Part shown: positions 23,272 through 32,102 of the stretch, piece after piece
Numbering within the stretch: position 1 is the stretch's first letter
Layout of the letters: every line of letters begins with the position of its first letter
DNA from: Methylobacterium haplocladii
GTDB taxonomy: Bacteria; Pseudomonadota; Alphaproteobacteria; Rhizobiales; Beijerinckiaceae
Direction: 5' to 3'
DNA: 64,000 nt
NCBI RefSeq assembly: GCF_007992175.1
Contig: NZ_BJZT01000011.1
Location: 1 to 64,000 of the forward strand
Program-made: the position numbers and the translations under genes
Notes under the pieces: model-generated
Told to the model about the DNA's origin: nothing
Databases searched by the model: none
The model's input: the letters and a program-made list of their open reading frames with translations, nothing else

Positions 23272-23528
23272 CAGGCCGCCAGCAGCGGATCGAGGCCACC
23301 GGCCCTTTCGAGGGCGTAGAGATCGTCGCAGCCGCCGACATGGGTATCGCCGACGAAGATCTGCGGCACGCTGGTGCGACCGCCGGCACGCTGCGACATC
23401 GCTGCTCGTGCCCCTGCGGTCTTCTCGACATCAATCTCGGTGAAGGCCACGCCCTTTTCCTTCAGCAAGCTCTTGGCCGCCGAACAATAGGGGCACCAGG
23501 CCGTGGTGTAGAGGGTGACCGGCTGCAT
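23271..23528 (-). CDS. grxC: Glutaredoxin 3
   Basis: 85 residues with the CPYC dithiol active site (TAWCPYCSAAKSLL), the cis-proline TSVPQIF and the GGCDDLYAL glutathione-binding motif. It reduces disulfides with glutathione in the cytoplasm. ATG 23528 gives the standard glutaredoxin length; the longer frame upstream is not conserved. It is the first gene of the three-gene operon with the amidase and DUF1178 genes. Confidence 0.93.
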   Translation of the reverse strand: MQPVTLYTTAWCPYCSAAKSLLKEKGVAFTEIDVEKTAGARAAMSQRAGGRTSVPQIFVGDTHVGGCDDLYALERAGGLDPLLAA

Positions 23529-23691
23529 CGTCTCGGTTCGATCATGCGAGGGAACACATGACCCTATAGCACCGGAACGGTCGGTTTCTATTGCAGGCGC
23601 CACACAGGCCAGGGCAATCGCCCGAACGCGCCCGCCCGGCCTTGCTTCTTCGCCTCGTCCGTCGGCTTGCGCGCCTCGCCCCCGGAGGACG

Positions 23692-24051
23692 TCAGGCCGC
23701 AGCGAGCAGCTTCTCGACCTCGTTGACGAGCTCGCGCAGGTGGAAAGGCTTCGAGAGCACTTTCGCGTCCTTCGGAGCCTTCGAGTCCGGGTTCAGGGCG
23801 ACCGCGGCGAAGCCCGTGATGAACATCACCTTGATGTCGGGATCGAGCTCGGTTGCGCGGCGCGCCAGCTCGATGCCGTCCATCTCGGGCATCACGATAT
23901 CGGTGAGCAGCAGCTCGAACGGCTCTTCGCGCAGCCGGTTGTAGGCCGAGAGGCCGTTGTCGAACGACAGCACCTCGTAGCCGGCGTTCTGAAGCGCCTT
24001 GGCCAGAAACCGGCGCATGTCGTTGTCGTCTTCCGCCAGAAGGATCTTCAT
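23692..24051 (-). CDS. cpdR: Single-domain response regulator CpdR
   Basis: 119 residues forming only a receiver domain, with D51 as the phosphorylation site (LLLTDIVMPEMDG). It contains the very characteristic CpdR segments LAEDDNDMRRFLAKAL, GIELARRATELDPD and FITGFAAVALNP, and ends KVLSKPFHLRELVNEVEKLL. In alphaproteobacteria unphosphorylated CpdR directs ClpXP to degrade CtrA and other cell-cycle proteins, and is controlled by the CckA-ChpT phosphorelay. The gene stands alone, divergent from the amidohydrolase gene; a CtrA-like half-site pair lies about 71-85 bases upstream. Confidence 0.93.
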   Translation of the reverse strand: MKILLAEDDNDMRRFLAKALQNAGYEVLSFDNGLSAYNRLREEPFELLLTDIVMPEMDGIELARRATELDPDIKVMFITGFAAVALNPDSKAPKDAKVLSKPFHLRELVNEVEKLLAAA

Positions 24052-24204
24052 CGAACGGCTTCCTGGGTCCCTGTAAGGCCCGATACGACTAAGGTGTTCA
24101 TTCCATAAACCTGCGTCTTGGTAAACACAGGGTTAAAATCCCCTCGGTGCGCCCGAGCACACGGCTCGGTAGACAGGATCGCCCGCTCACAGCAAAGTGT
24201 TGCG

Positions 24205-25101
24205 ATGATCGAGCGCCCCGCGCACCCGCCCTCCGATTTCGAACCGCCCTTCGCCGTCGATGAGCCGGCCATCCACGCGGTTCCCTTCGTGTTCAACACG
24301 CCGCATTCCGGCGCGGTCTATCCGGATCACTTCCTCTCGGCCTCACGTCTCGATGCGCTGACGCTCCGGCGCTCGGAGGACGCCTATGTCGACCGGCTGT
24401 TCGCCCCTGTCGTCGGGCTCGGCGCCCCGCTCATGCGCGCGAACTTCCCGCGTGCCTATCTCGACGTCAACCGCGAGCCCTACGAGCTCGACCCGCGCAT
24501 GTTCGTCGGGCGGCTTCCGCCCTTCTCCAACACCCGCTCCATGCGGGTCGCCGGCGGCCTCGGCACCGTGCCGCGCATCGTGGCCGACGGGCAGGAGATC
24601 TATCGGGAGCGGCTGCCGGTCGAGGATGCGCTCGCCCGGATCGAACTGCTCTACAAGCCCTATCACCGGATGCTGCGCGGACTGATCCAGCGCACGGTCA
24701 AGACCTTCGGCAACGCGGTTCTGATCGATTGCCACTCGATGCCGTCGTCGAGCCTCGGCCGGGACGAGGACGCGAAGACCGAGATCGTGCTCGGCGACCG
24801 GTTCGGCACCGCCTGCGCCCCGGCCCTGATCGACGGCTTCGAGCATCGCTTCCGTGAGCACGGCCTCCGGGTGGTGCGCAACAAGCCCTATGCCGGCGGC
24901 TTCATCACCGAGCATTACGGCGAGCCGAACCTGTCCCGCCACGCCCTGCAGATCGAGATCAACCGCGCGCTGTACATGAACGAACGTACGCTGGCGCTCA
25001 CCGGCGGCTTCGGCGATCTGGTGGAATGTCTGACGCGGGTGGTCGGTACGATGGCCGCCGACTGGTCGGACTGGAGCTCCCGGCGGATGGCGGCCGAATA
25101 G
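24205..25101 (+). CDS. N-formylglutamate amidohydrolase family protein
   Basis: 298 residues of the N-formylglutamate amidohydrolase (FGase) family: FVFNTPHSGAVYP, the DAYVDRLF segment, ANFPRAYLDVNREPYELDPRMF and the VLIDCHSMPS block supply the metal and substrate residues, and HALQIEINRALYMNE is at the C-terminal side. The family releases formate from N-formylglutamate (histidine degradation) or acts on related N-formyl amino acids. No other hut genes are nearby, so the physiological substrate is open. ATG 24205 follows a weak AAAG-containing region; no better start is in frame. It ends 42 bases before the terminator of the opposite-strand sRNA. Confidence 0.85.
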   Translation: MIERPAHPPSDFEPPFAVDEPAIHAVPFVFNTPHSGAVYPDHFLSASRLDALTLRRSEDAYVDRLFAPVVGLGAPLMRANFPRAYLDVNREPYELDPRMFVGRLPPFSNTRSMRVAGGLGTVPRIVADGQEIYRERLPVEDALARIELLYKPYHRMLRGLIQRTVKTFGNAVLIDCHSMPSSSLGRDEDAKTEIVLGDRFGTACAPALIDGFEHRFREHGLRVVRNKPYAGGFITEHYGEPNLSRHALQIEINRALYMNERTLALTGGFGDLVECLTRVVGTMAADWSDWSSRRMAAE

Positions 25102-25142
25102 TCCTCGGCTGTCTGCCGCGACGACGGCTCGCTCTCAAAAGC

Positions 25143-25171
25143 AAAAAAAAGGCCGCCCCGAAGGAGCGGCC
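25143..25171 (-). terminator. Rho-independent terminator of the sRNA
   Basis: The stem GGCCGCUCC/GGGGCGGCC with a UUC-containing loop is followed by a run of eight uridines on the minus strand. It also faces the end of the plus-strand amidohydrolase gene, but has no uridine run in that direction. Confidence 0.85.
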
Positions 25172-25220
25172 CGAAGTCTAGGGAGGAAACGCCCAAGAAG
25201 GGCTGCGAAACCGCGACGCC
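25143..25220 (-). ncRNA. mmgR: mmgR/alpha-r8-like small RNA
   Basis: On the minus strand the region has, in order, a small hairpin (GCCC-UUCUU-GGGC, 25191-25203), the ten bases UUUCCUCCCU (25180-25189) predicted single-stranded, and a strong terminator: an 8-9-bp stem GGCCGCUCC/GGGGCGGCC (25151-25171) followed by eight uridines (25143-25150). The UUUCCUCCCU core between a short hairpin and a Rho-independent terminator is the known signature of the MmgR (alpha-r8) sRNA family of alphaproteobacteria, which limits polyhydroxybutyrate accumulation in Sinorhizobium. The core is complementary to Shine-Dalgarno sequences. The 5' end is estimated, not determined. No coding gene on this strand could use the terminator. 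Confidence 0.72.
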
Positions 25221-25715
25221 ATCGCGATCCCGCAATGCAAAAGATACATTGCGCCGCACAAAGCGCAAGCGGCCCGGCAAGGAATATTCCCGCGCCCGGC
25301 GCATGGCTCGGCCGCGAGCGGCGCAAGCTATGCAAATCGACATGTGGCGCGATGGCGAAGTTGCCGTGGATTGTCCTGCCGTAGAACGTCATCCTGGTGC
25401 CATGGGGTCATTGACCGTCGATGACGCCGGGCAGGTTCTGGAGGCCGGCGACGAACGTCGAGTTTGGCTAGTGCCGTCACTCTGAAGTGTAAATCGGCTG
25501 GCACGCTTCGTGTTTATTGAACTTTGCAGTAATTCTGCTGCGGTTTCACCGACGGCGCGGCGGTATCGAGAATGAGAGGGATCTTTTTATCGTGAAATAG
25601 CGATCGATAAGCGTGTTCAGCCGTCCTTGAAAACACGTTTCGGCGTATCAGTCCGATCGGATCCTAAGGGGATGCCTTTCAAAGCATAAGTTTCGCGTAC
25701 AGCATCCTTCCACGC
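25221..25715. other. Gene-free stretch with an AT-rich half
   Basis: No credible gene is seen on either strand. The part from about 25485 to 25715 is clearly more AT-rich than its surroundings and contains promoter-like and partly palindromic runs (for example TATCG and CGATA around 25586-25612). The minus-strand side must contain the promoter of the sRNA. Short open frames here (for example 25249-25485 on the plus strand) have no recognisable content. Confidence 0.5.
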
Positions 25716-25741
25716 AAAAAGGGCCGCCTTGCCGGCGGCCC
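25716..25741 (-). terminator. Rho-independent terminator of the DUF4142 gene
   Basis: On the minus strand an 8-bp perfect stem GGGCCGCC/GGCGGCCC (25734-25741 with 25721-25728) and a 5-base loop are followed by five uridines (25716-25720). It begins 28 bases after the stop of the minus-strand gene ending at 25769. Confidence 0.85.
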
Positions 25742-25768
25742 TTCGAGTTCGCGTCACGACAGACGAGA

Positions 25769-26491
25769 TCAGCTGCCGAAGCTCAGGTCGATGTTCGCCG
25801 AGCGATCGTGTTCGGCGGCGATGTAGGGCAGGGCCTCATTAGCGAACTGGCGGCCCTGAGTGCTGTCGCCGCTGCGCGCATAGCCGGCGTAGAGCGCCAG
25901 GGTGCGGGCATCCGAGCGGGCCTGCTGGGCGACGTAAGTGCGGTCGAAGCTGCGCGCATTCGGGGCCGTGCGGAGACGGTCGATCCGGGCTTGGCCCTGC
26001 GGACCGAGGGCGACGCGGCGACCGGGCTCGGCCGGGCTGTTGTCGACGAGGCCGACACCGCCGAGGACGCCGCCGACGATCCCCGTCGCGACATTGGCTG
26101 CGATCGTCACGGGCGCCAACACGACGCCGACGGGATTGTCGAGGCGCGTCTCGATGCCCTGCCGGTCCGAAACGATCGTGCCGCCCGCGCTCAGAGACGT
26201 GCCGGGGGGCAGCAGCGCCTCGGTCGTCGCCTTCCGGGTCTCGATCACCCGACGGGCATAGCTGCGGATCTCCCGGTTGCGGGAGCGTTCGAGGGCGATG
26301 CGGCTGGACTCGATGCTCACGGCATCCGAGCGCAGGGCCTCGGTGCGGAAGGTCGGGGTGCTCGTCGTCGCACCGGCGGGCAATGCCAGGTCGGGCGATT
26401 GGACGCGGAGCGGCAGTGGCTCCTGTGCGAAGGCGGAACCACCGGCGATCGTGGAGAGGCCGAGCACGGCGAGGGCGACAGATTTCTTCAT
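25769..26491 (-). CDS. DUF4142-like secreted protein
   Basis: 240 residues with a clear signal peptide (MKKSVALAVLGLSTIAGGSAFA, cleavage before QEP). The mature part has a helical N-terminal segment with features of DUF4142/ferritin-like stress proteins (SSRIALERSRNREIRSYARRVIETRKATTEAL) and a C-terminal helix pair (ARSDARTLALYAGYARSGDS...FANEALPYIAAEHDRSANIDL), separated by a glycine-rich insert. It is predicted to be periplasmic or outer-membrane associated. A near-consensus EcfG-type promoter lies upstream (26552-26576), so stress control is likely. DUF4142 assignment is by pattern only; the insertion is longer than usual. Confidence 0.7.
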   Translation of the reverse strand: MKKSVALAVLGLSTIAGGSAFAQEPLPLRVQSPDLALPAGATTSTPTFRTEALRSDAVSIESSRIALERSRNREIRSYARRVIETRKATTEALLPPGTSLSAGGTIVSDRQGIETRLDNPVGVVLAPVTIAANVATGIVGGVLGGVGLVDNSPAEPGRRVALGPQGQARIDRLRTAPNARSFDRTYVAQQARSDARTLALYAGYARSGDSTQGRQFANEALPYIAAEHDRSANIDLSFGS

Positions 26492-26551
26492 GGCAAACTA
26501 CTCTGCTTGACGCTTGACCCGCGCCGGTCGTCCCGACGCAATCGGGCGGTC

Positions 26552-26576
26552 AACCGGCGGCCGGAATCGCCGTTCC
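26552..26576 (-). promoter_or_regulatory. EcfG-type promoter, one mismatch
   Basis: The minus strand reads GGAAC, 16 bases, GGTT. This differs from the EcfG consensus GGAAC-N16/17-CGTT at one -10 position. It lies 61 bases before the start codon of the DUF4142-like gene, a reasonable leader length. Confidence 0.45.
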
Positions 26577-26632
26577 TGCATTGCAGCATTGCCGCACGGG
26601 GGCTTGCGGGCCTGGTCTCATCGACCCCGCAA

Positions 26633-27148
26633 TCACTCCTCGCCGGCCGGTCGCGCCCCGCTCGGGCTCGCTTGGTGCAGCAGGAAGATCGAGACGACCA
26701 TCACCAGAATCAGGCCGCCGAGGACGCCGAGTTCGATCATGGAGGCGTTGAACATCGCCTGCTTTTCATCGCTCATCTGTCCGTGCATCACCTCCGAGGA
26801 TTGAAGCGTGATCACCAGCACCCGCCGGATCGAGGCGATCAGGCCGACGATCAGGAACGGCTCGCAGGTCAGCCTCCCCGATCGCATCGAAACCCGAACG
26901 GTGTGCAGGATCTCGACGATCATCAGCAGGAACAGCAGCCGGTCGATCACGTCGAGCATCTGCTTGGCGCCACCGAGCACCTTCAGCGCCTCGTAGAGCA
27001 CCCCCGCCGCGTCGAGGAGCGCGAGCGCCGCCGTCGCCGCGAGCAGTCCGCCGAGCAGCGCGTAGACAAGGTGCTCGGTGTGCAGGAACAGGAAGGCCGA
27101 CAGCTTGGTCAGCCGGTTCTCGGATTCGTCGTCGGAACCTTGTGCCAT
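26633..27148 (-). CDS. PsiE-like phosphate-starvation-inducible membrane protein
   Basis: 171 residues with four hydrophobic segments (about 27-48, 66-84, 101-120, 139-160) and the conserved region VIDRLLFLLMIVEILHTVRVSMRSGRLTCEPFLIVGLIASIRRVL, typical of the PsiE family. It is an inner-membrane protein; PsiE-type proteins are induced by phosphate starvation in enterobacteria, but the function is unknown. ATG 27148 is the first start that does not run into arginine-rich shadow sequence. No clear Pho box was seen. Confidence 0.8.
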   Translation of the reverse strand: MAQGSDDESENRLTKLSAFLFLHTEHLVYALLGGLLAATAALALLDAAGVLYEALKVLGGAKQMLDVIDRLLFLLMIVEILHTVRVSMRSGRLTCEPFLIVGLIASIRRVLVITLQSSEVMHGQMSDEKQAMFNASMIELGVLGGLILVMVVSIFLLHQASPSGARPAGEE

Positions 27149-27269
27149 GCTCGGCCCATCCGCTTCGGCTCGGGGTGGAGCCGCCGACCGCAACTCTGGC
27201 AGGAGCCGCGCGGCCGCGTCCACACTTCTCCTTGTCGCGGCACGCTCGTGGTCCGCTTGCCTGTCCGCG

Positions 27270-27833
27270 TCAGTGCAGGAACGGCAGGGTGTGGGGCGCG
27301 AACTGCCCGAAGGCGGCCAGCGCCAAGCCGGCGACACCGAGGAAACCGCCGGCGAAGGCGAGCGCCACGATGCCGGTGATCACTTCCGCCGAGGCCAGCA
27401 CGATGCCGACCTGGAAGGCGGCCGAGGCGAGCTCGAAATGGTGGTAGCGCTCCAGCGCGAGGTCGCGCCGCATTTCGGAAGCCTTGGCCTTGGCGGCGAG
27501 TTCCTTGCGGCCTTCGCCGGTCGCGGGCTCGGATTCCCAGCGGGCCACGGTCCTGGCCCAGTCCTCGCGCTTGGCCTTCACGGCTGCATCGTCGCCCCCG
27601 GCGGGCGGCGCCAGCGCCAATGCCTCGTCTGCGGTCTTGAGCACCGTCGCCCGGATCGTGCGGGCCTGAAAATAGGCCCATTGGTTCGAGGCCTCGACAT
27701 TCGCGCCGAGCGCCTCGGTCTGGGCGCTCTTGGCGAGCGTCTCGGCGCCCGCGAGAAACAGCGCCAGCACCGAGATCATCAGCGCGACGCGCTTGTTCGA
27801 ACCCTCGATCGCCCCATGACCGCCACCCGACAT
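27270..27833 (-). CDS. DUF4337 domain membrane protein
   Basis: 187 residues. A hydrophobic helix near the N-terminus (residues about 16-32, RVALMISVLALFLAGAETL) is followed by a helical soluble region with NQWAYFQARTIRATVLKTADE, and two C-terminal hydrophobic segments (about 136-155 and 158-180). This layout and the NQWAYFQA motif fit DUF4337. It is an inner-membrane protein of unknown function. It lies upstream of the PsiE-like gene on the same strand with a 121-base gap, so co-transcription is uncertain. Confidence 0.8.
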   Translation of the reverse strand: MSGGGHGAIEGSNKRVALMISVLALFLAGAETLAKSAQTEALGANVEASNQWAYFQARTIRATVLKTADEALALAPPAGGDDAAVKAKREDWARTVARWESEPATGEGRKELAAKAKASEMRRDLALERYHHFELASAAFQVGIVLASAEVITGIVALAFAGGFLGVAGLALAAFGQFAPHTLPFLH

Positions 27834-27946
27834 CCGTGCTTCCCCTTCGATGATTCGCGAGCGTGGCAGTCACAGCCCATGACGGGACGGCGCGCAACGC
27901 GAAACCGCCCGACGACTTGTCCTCGGGGTATCACGAGGAGGCGACC

Positions 27947-28678
27947 ATGCGGCTCCAGGTTCTCGGTTGCGGCGACGCGTTCGGATCGGGCGGGCGCTTC
28001 CATACCTGCTTCCACGTGGAGGTTGCGCGAACCGGATTTCTCGTCGATTGCGGCGCCTCCTCGCTGATCGCGATCCGCCGCTACGGCGTCGACCCGAACG
28101 GGATCGACACCGTGTTCCTCACGCACCTCCACGGCGACCACTTCGGCGGTCTGCCCTGGCTGATCCTCGACGGGCAGCTCGTCAGCCAGCGCCGGTCTCC
28201 GCTGACCATCGTCGGGCCCCCCGGGACGCGGGCGCGCCTCACCGCCACCATGGAGGCGCTGTTTCCCGGATCGAGCACGGTCGAGCGCCGCTTCGCGGTG
28301 GACGTTCGGGAGATCGAGGCGGAAACGCCCATGGAGGTCGGCGGCGTGACCGTGACGGCCTTCGTGGTGCGCCACCCCTCCGGTGCGCCTTCGCATGCGC
28401 TGCGGCTGGAATGCGACGGCAAGGTGTTGGCCTATACCGGCGACACCGAGTGGGTCGATGCGCTGGTCCCGGCCGGCCGGGAAGCCGACCTGATGATTGC
28501 CGAGGGCTACACCATCGACCGGCCGGTCCCGTTCCATCTCGACTGGGCGACGCTGAAGGCGCGCCTGCCGGAGATCGCACCGAAGCGCCTGATGCTGACG
28601 CATATGAGCGCCGAGATGATCGCCCGTCCGCCGGACGGCTACATCGCCGCGGAGGATGGGTTGGTGGTCGAGATCTAA
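27947..28678 (+). CDS. Metallo-beta-lactamase-fold hydrolase
   Basis: 243 residues with the metal-binding motif H60-x-H62-x-D64-H65 (THLHGDHFGG), a downstream histidine in VVRHPSG, the aspartate in AYTGDTEW and a terminal histidine in LMLTHMS. The layout resembles RNase Z/arylsulfatase-like beta-CASP-free members that act on small phosphodiesters or related esters. The substrate is unknown. ATG 27947 has GAGGAGG five bases upstream. It is cytoplasmic by lack of a signal, and convergent with hemA, 22 bases away. Confidence 0.85.
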   Translation: MRLQVLGCGDAFGSGGRFHTCFHVEVARTGFLVDCGASSLIAIRRYGVDPNGIDTVFLTHLHGDHFGGLPWLILDGQLVSQRRSPLTIVGPPGTRARLTATMEALFPGSSTVERRFAVDVREIEAETPMEVGGVTVTAFVVRHPSGAPSHALRLECDGKVLAYTGDTEWVDALVPAGREADLMIAEGYTIDRPVPFHLDWATLKARLPEIAPKRLMLTHMSAEMIARPPDGYIAAEDGLVVEI

Positions 28679-28700
28679 GACGCCTCGTGTCTCGAAGAAC

Positions 28701-30035
28701 CTACTCGGCCGCCGCCGCGAAGATCGTCCCGGCACGCGGAAGGTCGAGGGTGTCCCAGGTCTCGACGAGGGCCGCCGTCAGGGTCGCGATGCGGGCGTCG
28801 TCGTGGAACGGCGTCGGGGTGATCCGCAGGCGCTCGGTGCCGCGCGGCACGGTCGGGTAGTTGATCGGCTGGATGTAGATGCCGTGACGCTCGAGCAGAT
28901 GGTCGGCTGCCGCCTTGCAGAGCTCTGCGTCGCCCACCATCAGCGGTACGATGTGGGTCTCGGTGGGCAGCACCGGCAGGCCGGCCGCATCGAGGGCGGC
29001 CTTGGTGTTGGCGGCCTGACGCTGATGCGCCGCGCGCTCGGTCTGGGAGCGCTTGAGGTAGCGCACCGAGGCGCGGGCCGCGGCGGCGATCGCCGGCGGT
29101 AGGGCGGTGGTGAAGATGAAGCCGGCGGCATGGCTGCGGACCGCGTCGCAGAGCACGGCCGAACCGGTGATGTAGCCGCCGACGCAGCCATAGCCCTTGG
29201 CCAGCGTGCCCTCGATCACGTCGATGCGGTCCATGACGCCGTCGCGCTCGGCCATTCCCGCACCGCGCGCGCCATAGAGGCCGACGGCGTGGACTTCGTC
29301 GATGTAGGTCATGGCGCCGTAGGCGTCGGCGAGGTCGCAGATGCCCGAGATCGGCGCAACGTCGCCGTCCATCGAGTAGACCGACTCGAAGGCGATCAGC
29401 TTCGGCCGGTCTCCGGCCTCGCGGAGCAACTGCTCCAGGTGGGCGAGATCGTTGTGGCGGAACACGCGCTTCTCGCAGGCCGAATGGCGCACGCCCTCGA
29501 TCATCGAGTTGTGGTTGAAGGCGTCCGACAGGATCAGGCAGTTCGGCAGCAGCTTGGCGATCGTCGAGATGCCGGCCTGGTTCGAGACGTAGCCCGAGGT
29601 GAAGACGAGGCCCGCTTCCTTGCCGTGCAGGTCGGCGAGTTCGCGCTCGAGGTCGACCAGGGGCGAGTTGTTGCCGGCGATGTTGCGGGTGCCGCCCGCG
29701 CCGACGCCGCAGCGCTTCACCGTCTCGGTCATAGCCTCGACGACGTCGGGGTGCTGGCCCATGCCGAGATAGTCGTTGGAGCACCACACCGTGATCTCGC
29801 GGGTGCCGCCGTCGGGCCTGCGCCAATGCGCCTGCGGAAAGCGGCCAGCGATCCGCTCGATATCGGCGAAGATGCGGTAACGGCGCTCGGCATGCAGGCG
29901 ATCGACGGCCGTCCGGAAATGCTGCTCGTAGCCGAATTTCGGAGACTGGCTGGCCCGATGGCTGCTTCGTTCGCCGGTGCCCATCTCGGGCCGCTCGGCG
30001 GTGTCTGTCTGCGCGGGCATCAGGTTCACGGGCAT
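28701..30035 (-). CDS. hemA: 5-aminolevulinate synthase
   Basis: About 444 residues. The core starts at [28 protein letters not shown], the usual N-terminus of alphaproteobacterial ALA synthase, and includes [23 protein letters not shown], the [10 protein letters not shown] loop and the PLP lysine in [15 protein letters not shown]. It condenses glycine with succinyl-CoA to make 5-aminolevulinate, the first step of haem, cobalamin and bacteriochlorophyll synthesis by the C4 route. I chose ATG 30035 because GAGGA lies just upstream; ATG 29978, closer to the conserved region, would give a more typical 425 residues, and 30020 or 30077 are also in frame. It is monocistronic. Confidence 0.93.
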   Translation of the reverse strand: MPVNLMPAQTDTAERPEMGTGERSSHRASQSPKFGYEQHFRTAVDRLHAERRYRIFADIERIAGRFPQAHWRRPDGGTREITVWCSNDYLGMGQHPDVVEAMTETVKRCGVGAGGTRNIAGNNSPLVDLERELADLHGKEAGLVFTSGYVSNQAGISTIAKLLPNCLILSDAFNHNSMIEGVRHSACEKRVFRHNDLAHLEQLLREAGDRPKLIAFESVYSMDGDVAPISGICDLADAYGAMTYIDEVHAVGLYGARGAGMAERDGVMDRIDVIEGTLAKGYGCVGGYITGSAVLCDAVRSHAAGFIFTTALPPAIAAAARASVRYLKRSQTERAAHQRQAANTKAALDAAGLPVLPTETHIVPLMVGDAELCKAAADHLLERHGIYIQPINYPTVPRGTERLRITPTPFHDDARIATLTAALVETWDTLDLPRAGTIFAAAAE

Positions 30036-30374
30036 CCGTCCTCGACGCGTGTCCTCGGCTGCGAGCTTCGGGTTCATCCCGAAGTCGGATCCAGCGGCCG
30101 GGACAATGATCGACGCGGCGATCCGCGCGGGTCTGCGCATTCCTGCCGGCCGACCGGCGACGAGCCCGATCTCGCTGCGGTGACGTCTTGCTTCCGGCCA
30201 GTCCACCGGACGCCGGCTCACCGGTCAGTAGAATAGAGGCGAATTTGGAATCGGTTCAAGGTGAACGCGGGTCATTGCTGCCTTGCACCTGTTGAGACGG
30301 CCCCGCAAAGGCGCTAGCCGTTTTGTGATTTCGCGGGCGATGTCGCGCCGCGCGCGAGGGACGAGACGCCCCGG

Positions 30375-30542
30375 ATGTCACGCCAGGATCGATTGAAGGC
30401 GGCTCTGCGCGACAATCTCAAGCGCAGGAAGCTGCAGGCCCGCGGCCGGGCGGAACCGGCGGCGGACGACGGCGGCAAGCCGGGGCAGGAGCCCAAACCC
30501 GACACGACGCCTCCGTCGGAGCCCGAACGCGGCATGGACTGA
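30375..30542 (+). CDS. Small basic conserved protein upstream of murA
   Basis: A 55-residue open frame from ATG 30375 to TGA 30542. It begins [19 protein letters not shown], an amphipathic basic helix, and ends in a proline/acid-rich tail ([16 protein letters not shown]). I believe that short proteins with the same [22 protein letters not shown] start stand just before murA in other Rhizobiales, which supports a real gene; this is from memory and not checked. Function is unknown; the helix could bind nucleic acid or membrane. It is 188 bases upstream of murA on the same strand. Confidence 0.7.
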   Translation: MSRQDRLKAALRDNLKRRKLQARGRAEPAADDGGKPGQEPKPDTTPPSEPERGMD

Positions 30543-30730
30543 CGCTCTGCGACCGGGGTCGTCACCGGCGACTGCGATGCACGGCAGCCACAGGCCATGA
30601 CTTCCGGTTCGTCCCGCGATCCTCTTTCCGCCCAACACGGCCTATACTTGACCGTTTGGAGGGGCGGCTTGCCCCGGGAATGGCGCCCGTTGAAGACCGC
30701 CCACGCGGCGACGGCGCTTGGGGAACGAGC

Positions 30731-32020
30731 ATGGACCGCATCCACATCACCGGCGGCGCACCGCTGAACGGCACGATCCCGATCTCGGGCGCCAAGAACG
30801 CCGCGCTGCCCCTGATGATCGCCAGCCTGATGACGGGCGAAACGCTCGAACTCATCAACGTGCCGCGTCTGGCCGATATCACCTCGCTGCTGCGCATCCT
30901 CGGCAATCACGGCGTCGACCAGATGGTCGTGGGCAAGCGTCCCGGCCAGAGCACCGAAGCCGGCCAGACCATCCGGCTGACCGCCTCGAACGTCATCGAC
31001 ACCACGGCGCCCTACGAGCTGGTCTCGACCATGCGGGCCGGCTTCTGGGTGGTGGCGCCGCTGCTGGCGCGGTTCGGCGAGGCCAAGGTCTCGCTGCCGG
31101 GCGGCTGCGCCATCGGCACGCGGCCGGTCGACCTGCTGATCATGGCGCTCGAAAAGCTTGGCGCCGAAATCGAGATCGATGCCGGCTACGTCGTCGCCAA
31201 GACGAAGAACGGCCTGCGCGGCGCCGAGATCGACTTTCCGAAGGTCACGGTCGGCGGCACCCATGTGGCGCTGATGGCCGCCTCATTGGCCTACGGCACC
31301 ACCGTGATCGACAATGCCGCCCGCGAGCCCGAGGTCGTGGATCTCGCCGAGTGCCTGATCCGGATGGGCGCACGTATCGAAGGCGCCGGCACGTCGCGCA
31401 TCGTCATCGAGGGCGTCGCCCGGCTTCACGGCGCTCGCCACGAGGTTCTGCCGGATCGCATCGAGACCGGCACCTATGCCATGGCCGTGGCGATGACCGG
31501 CGGCGACATCGTCCTGGAAAACACCCGGGCGGACCTGTTGTCCTCGGCCCTCGACGTGCTGGCGACGACGGGCGCCGAGGTCACGCAGGTGAAGGGCGGC
31601 ATCCGTGTTCGCCGCAACGGCGGCGGCATCCACCCGGCCGACATCACCACCGATCCGTTCCCGGGCTTTCCGACGGACCTGCAGGCGCAGTTCATGGCGC
31701 TGATGACGCTGGCCAAGGGCCAGTCGAACATCCGCGAGACCATCTTCGAAAACCGCTTCATGCACGTGCAGGAGCTTGCACGCCTCGGCGCGAAGATCCG
31801 TCTCGACGGCGATCTCGCCATCGTCGAAGGCGTCGAGCGGTTGAAGGGTGCGCCGGTGATGGCGACCGACCTGCGCGCCTCGGTGTCGCTGGTGATCGCG
31901 GGCCTTGCAGCCGAGGGCGAAACCCAGATCAGCCGCGTCTACCACCTCGATCGCGGCTTCGAGTCCCTCGAAGCCAAGCTCGCCCGCTGTGGGGCCGATA
32001 TCCGCCGCGTCCGTTCCTGA
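30731..32020 (+). CDS. murA: UDP-N-acetylglucosamine 1-carboxyvinyltransferase
   Basis: 429 residues, standard length. The substrate-binding K22-N23 (GAKNAALP) and catalytic C126 ([13 protein letters not shown]) are present, so fosfomycin-type alkylation sensitivity is expected from the active-site residue. MurA transfers enolpyruvate from PEP to UDP-GlcNAc, the first committed step of peptidoglycan precursor synthesis in the cytoplasm. The ATG at 30731 is the conventional family start (MDRIHITGG); GAACGAG lies upstream. A 17-bp perfect stem-loop follows 12 bases after the stop. Confidence 0.97.
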   Translation: MDRIHITGGAPLNGTIPISGAKNAALPLMIASLMTGETLELINVPRLADITSLLRILGNHGVDQMVVGKRPGQSTEAGQTIRLTASNVIDTTAPYELVSTMRAGFWVVAPLLARFGEAKVSLPGGCAIGTRPVDLLIMALEKLGAEIEIDAGYVVAKTKNGLRGAEIDFPKVTVGGTHVALMAASLAYGTTVIDNAAREPEVVDLAECLIRMGARIEGAGTSRIVIEGVARLHGARHEVLPDRIETGTYAMAVAMTGGDIVLENTRADLLSSALDVLATTGAEVTQVKGGIRVRRNGGGIHPADITTDPFPGFPTDLQAQFMALMTLAKGQSNIRETIFENRFMHVQELARLGAKIRLDGDLAIVEGVERLKGAPVMATDLRASVSLVIAGLAAEGETQISRVYHLDRGFESLEAKLARCGADIRRVRS

Positions 32021-32032
32021 AGCCCGACACGC

Positions 32033-32071
32033 TCAGGGCTGCGATCCGATCGGCTCGGATCGCAGCCCTGA
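32033..32071. terminator. 17-bp perfect stem-loop between murA and a convergent gene
   Basis: TCAGGGCTGCGATCCGA at 32033-32049 is the exact reverse complement of TCGGATCGCAGCCCTGA at 32055-32071, with a five-base loop. It sits between murA and the convergent small secreted protein gene and probably ends transcripts from both, although neither side has a strong uridine run. Confidence 0.65.
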
Positions 32072-32102
32072 AACTCAGTCTCGCCGCAGCGTCGCGCAGA
32101 AG

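Noticed and set aside
25135-25392. 85-residue minus-strand frame over the sRNA
   Set aside because: It runs through the terminator stem and uridine run, so cannot be the gene served by that terminator.
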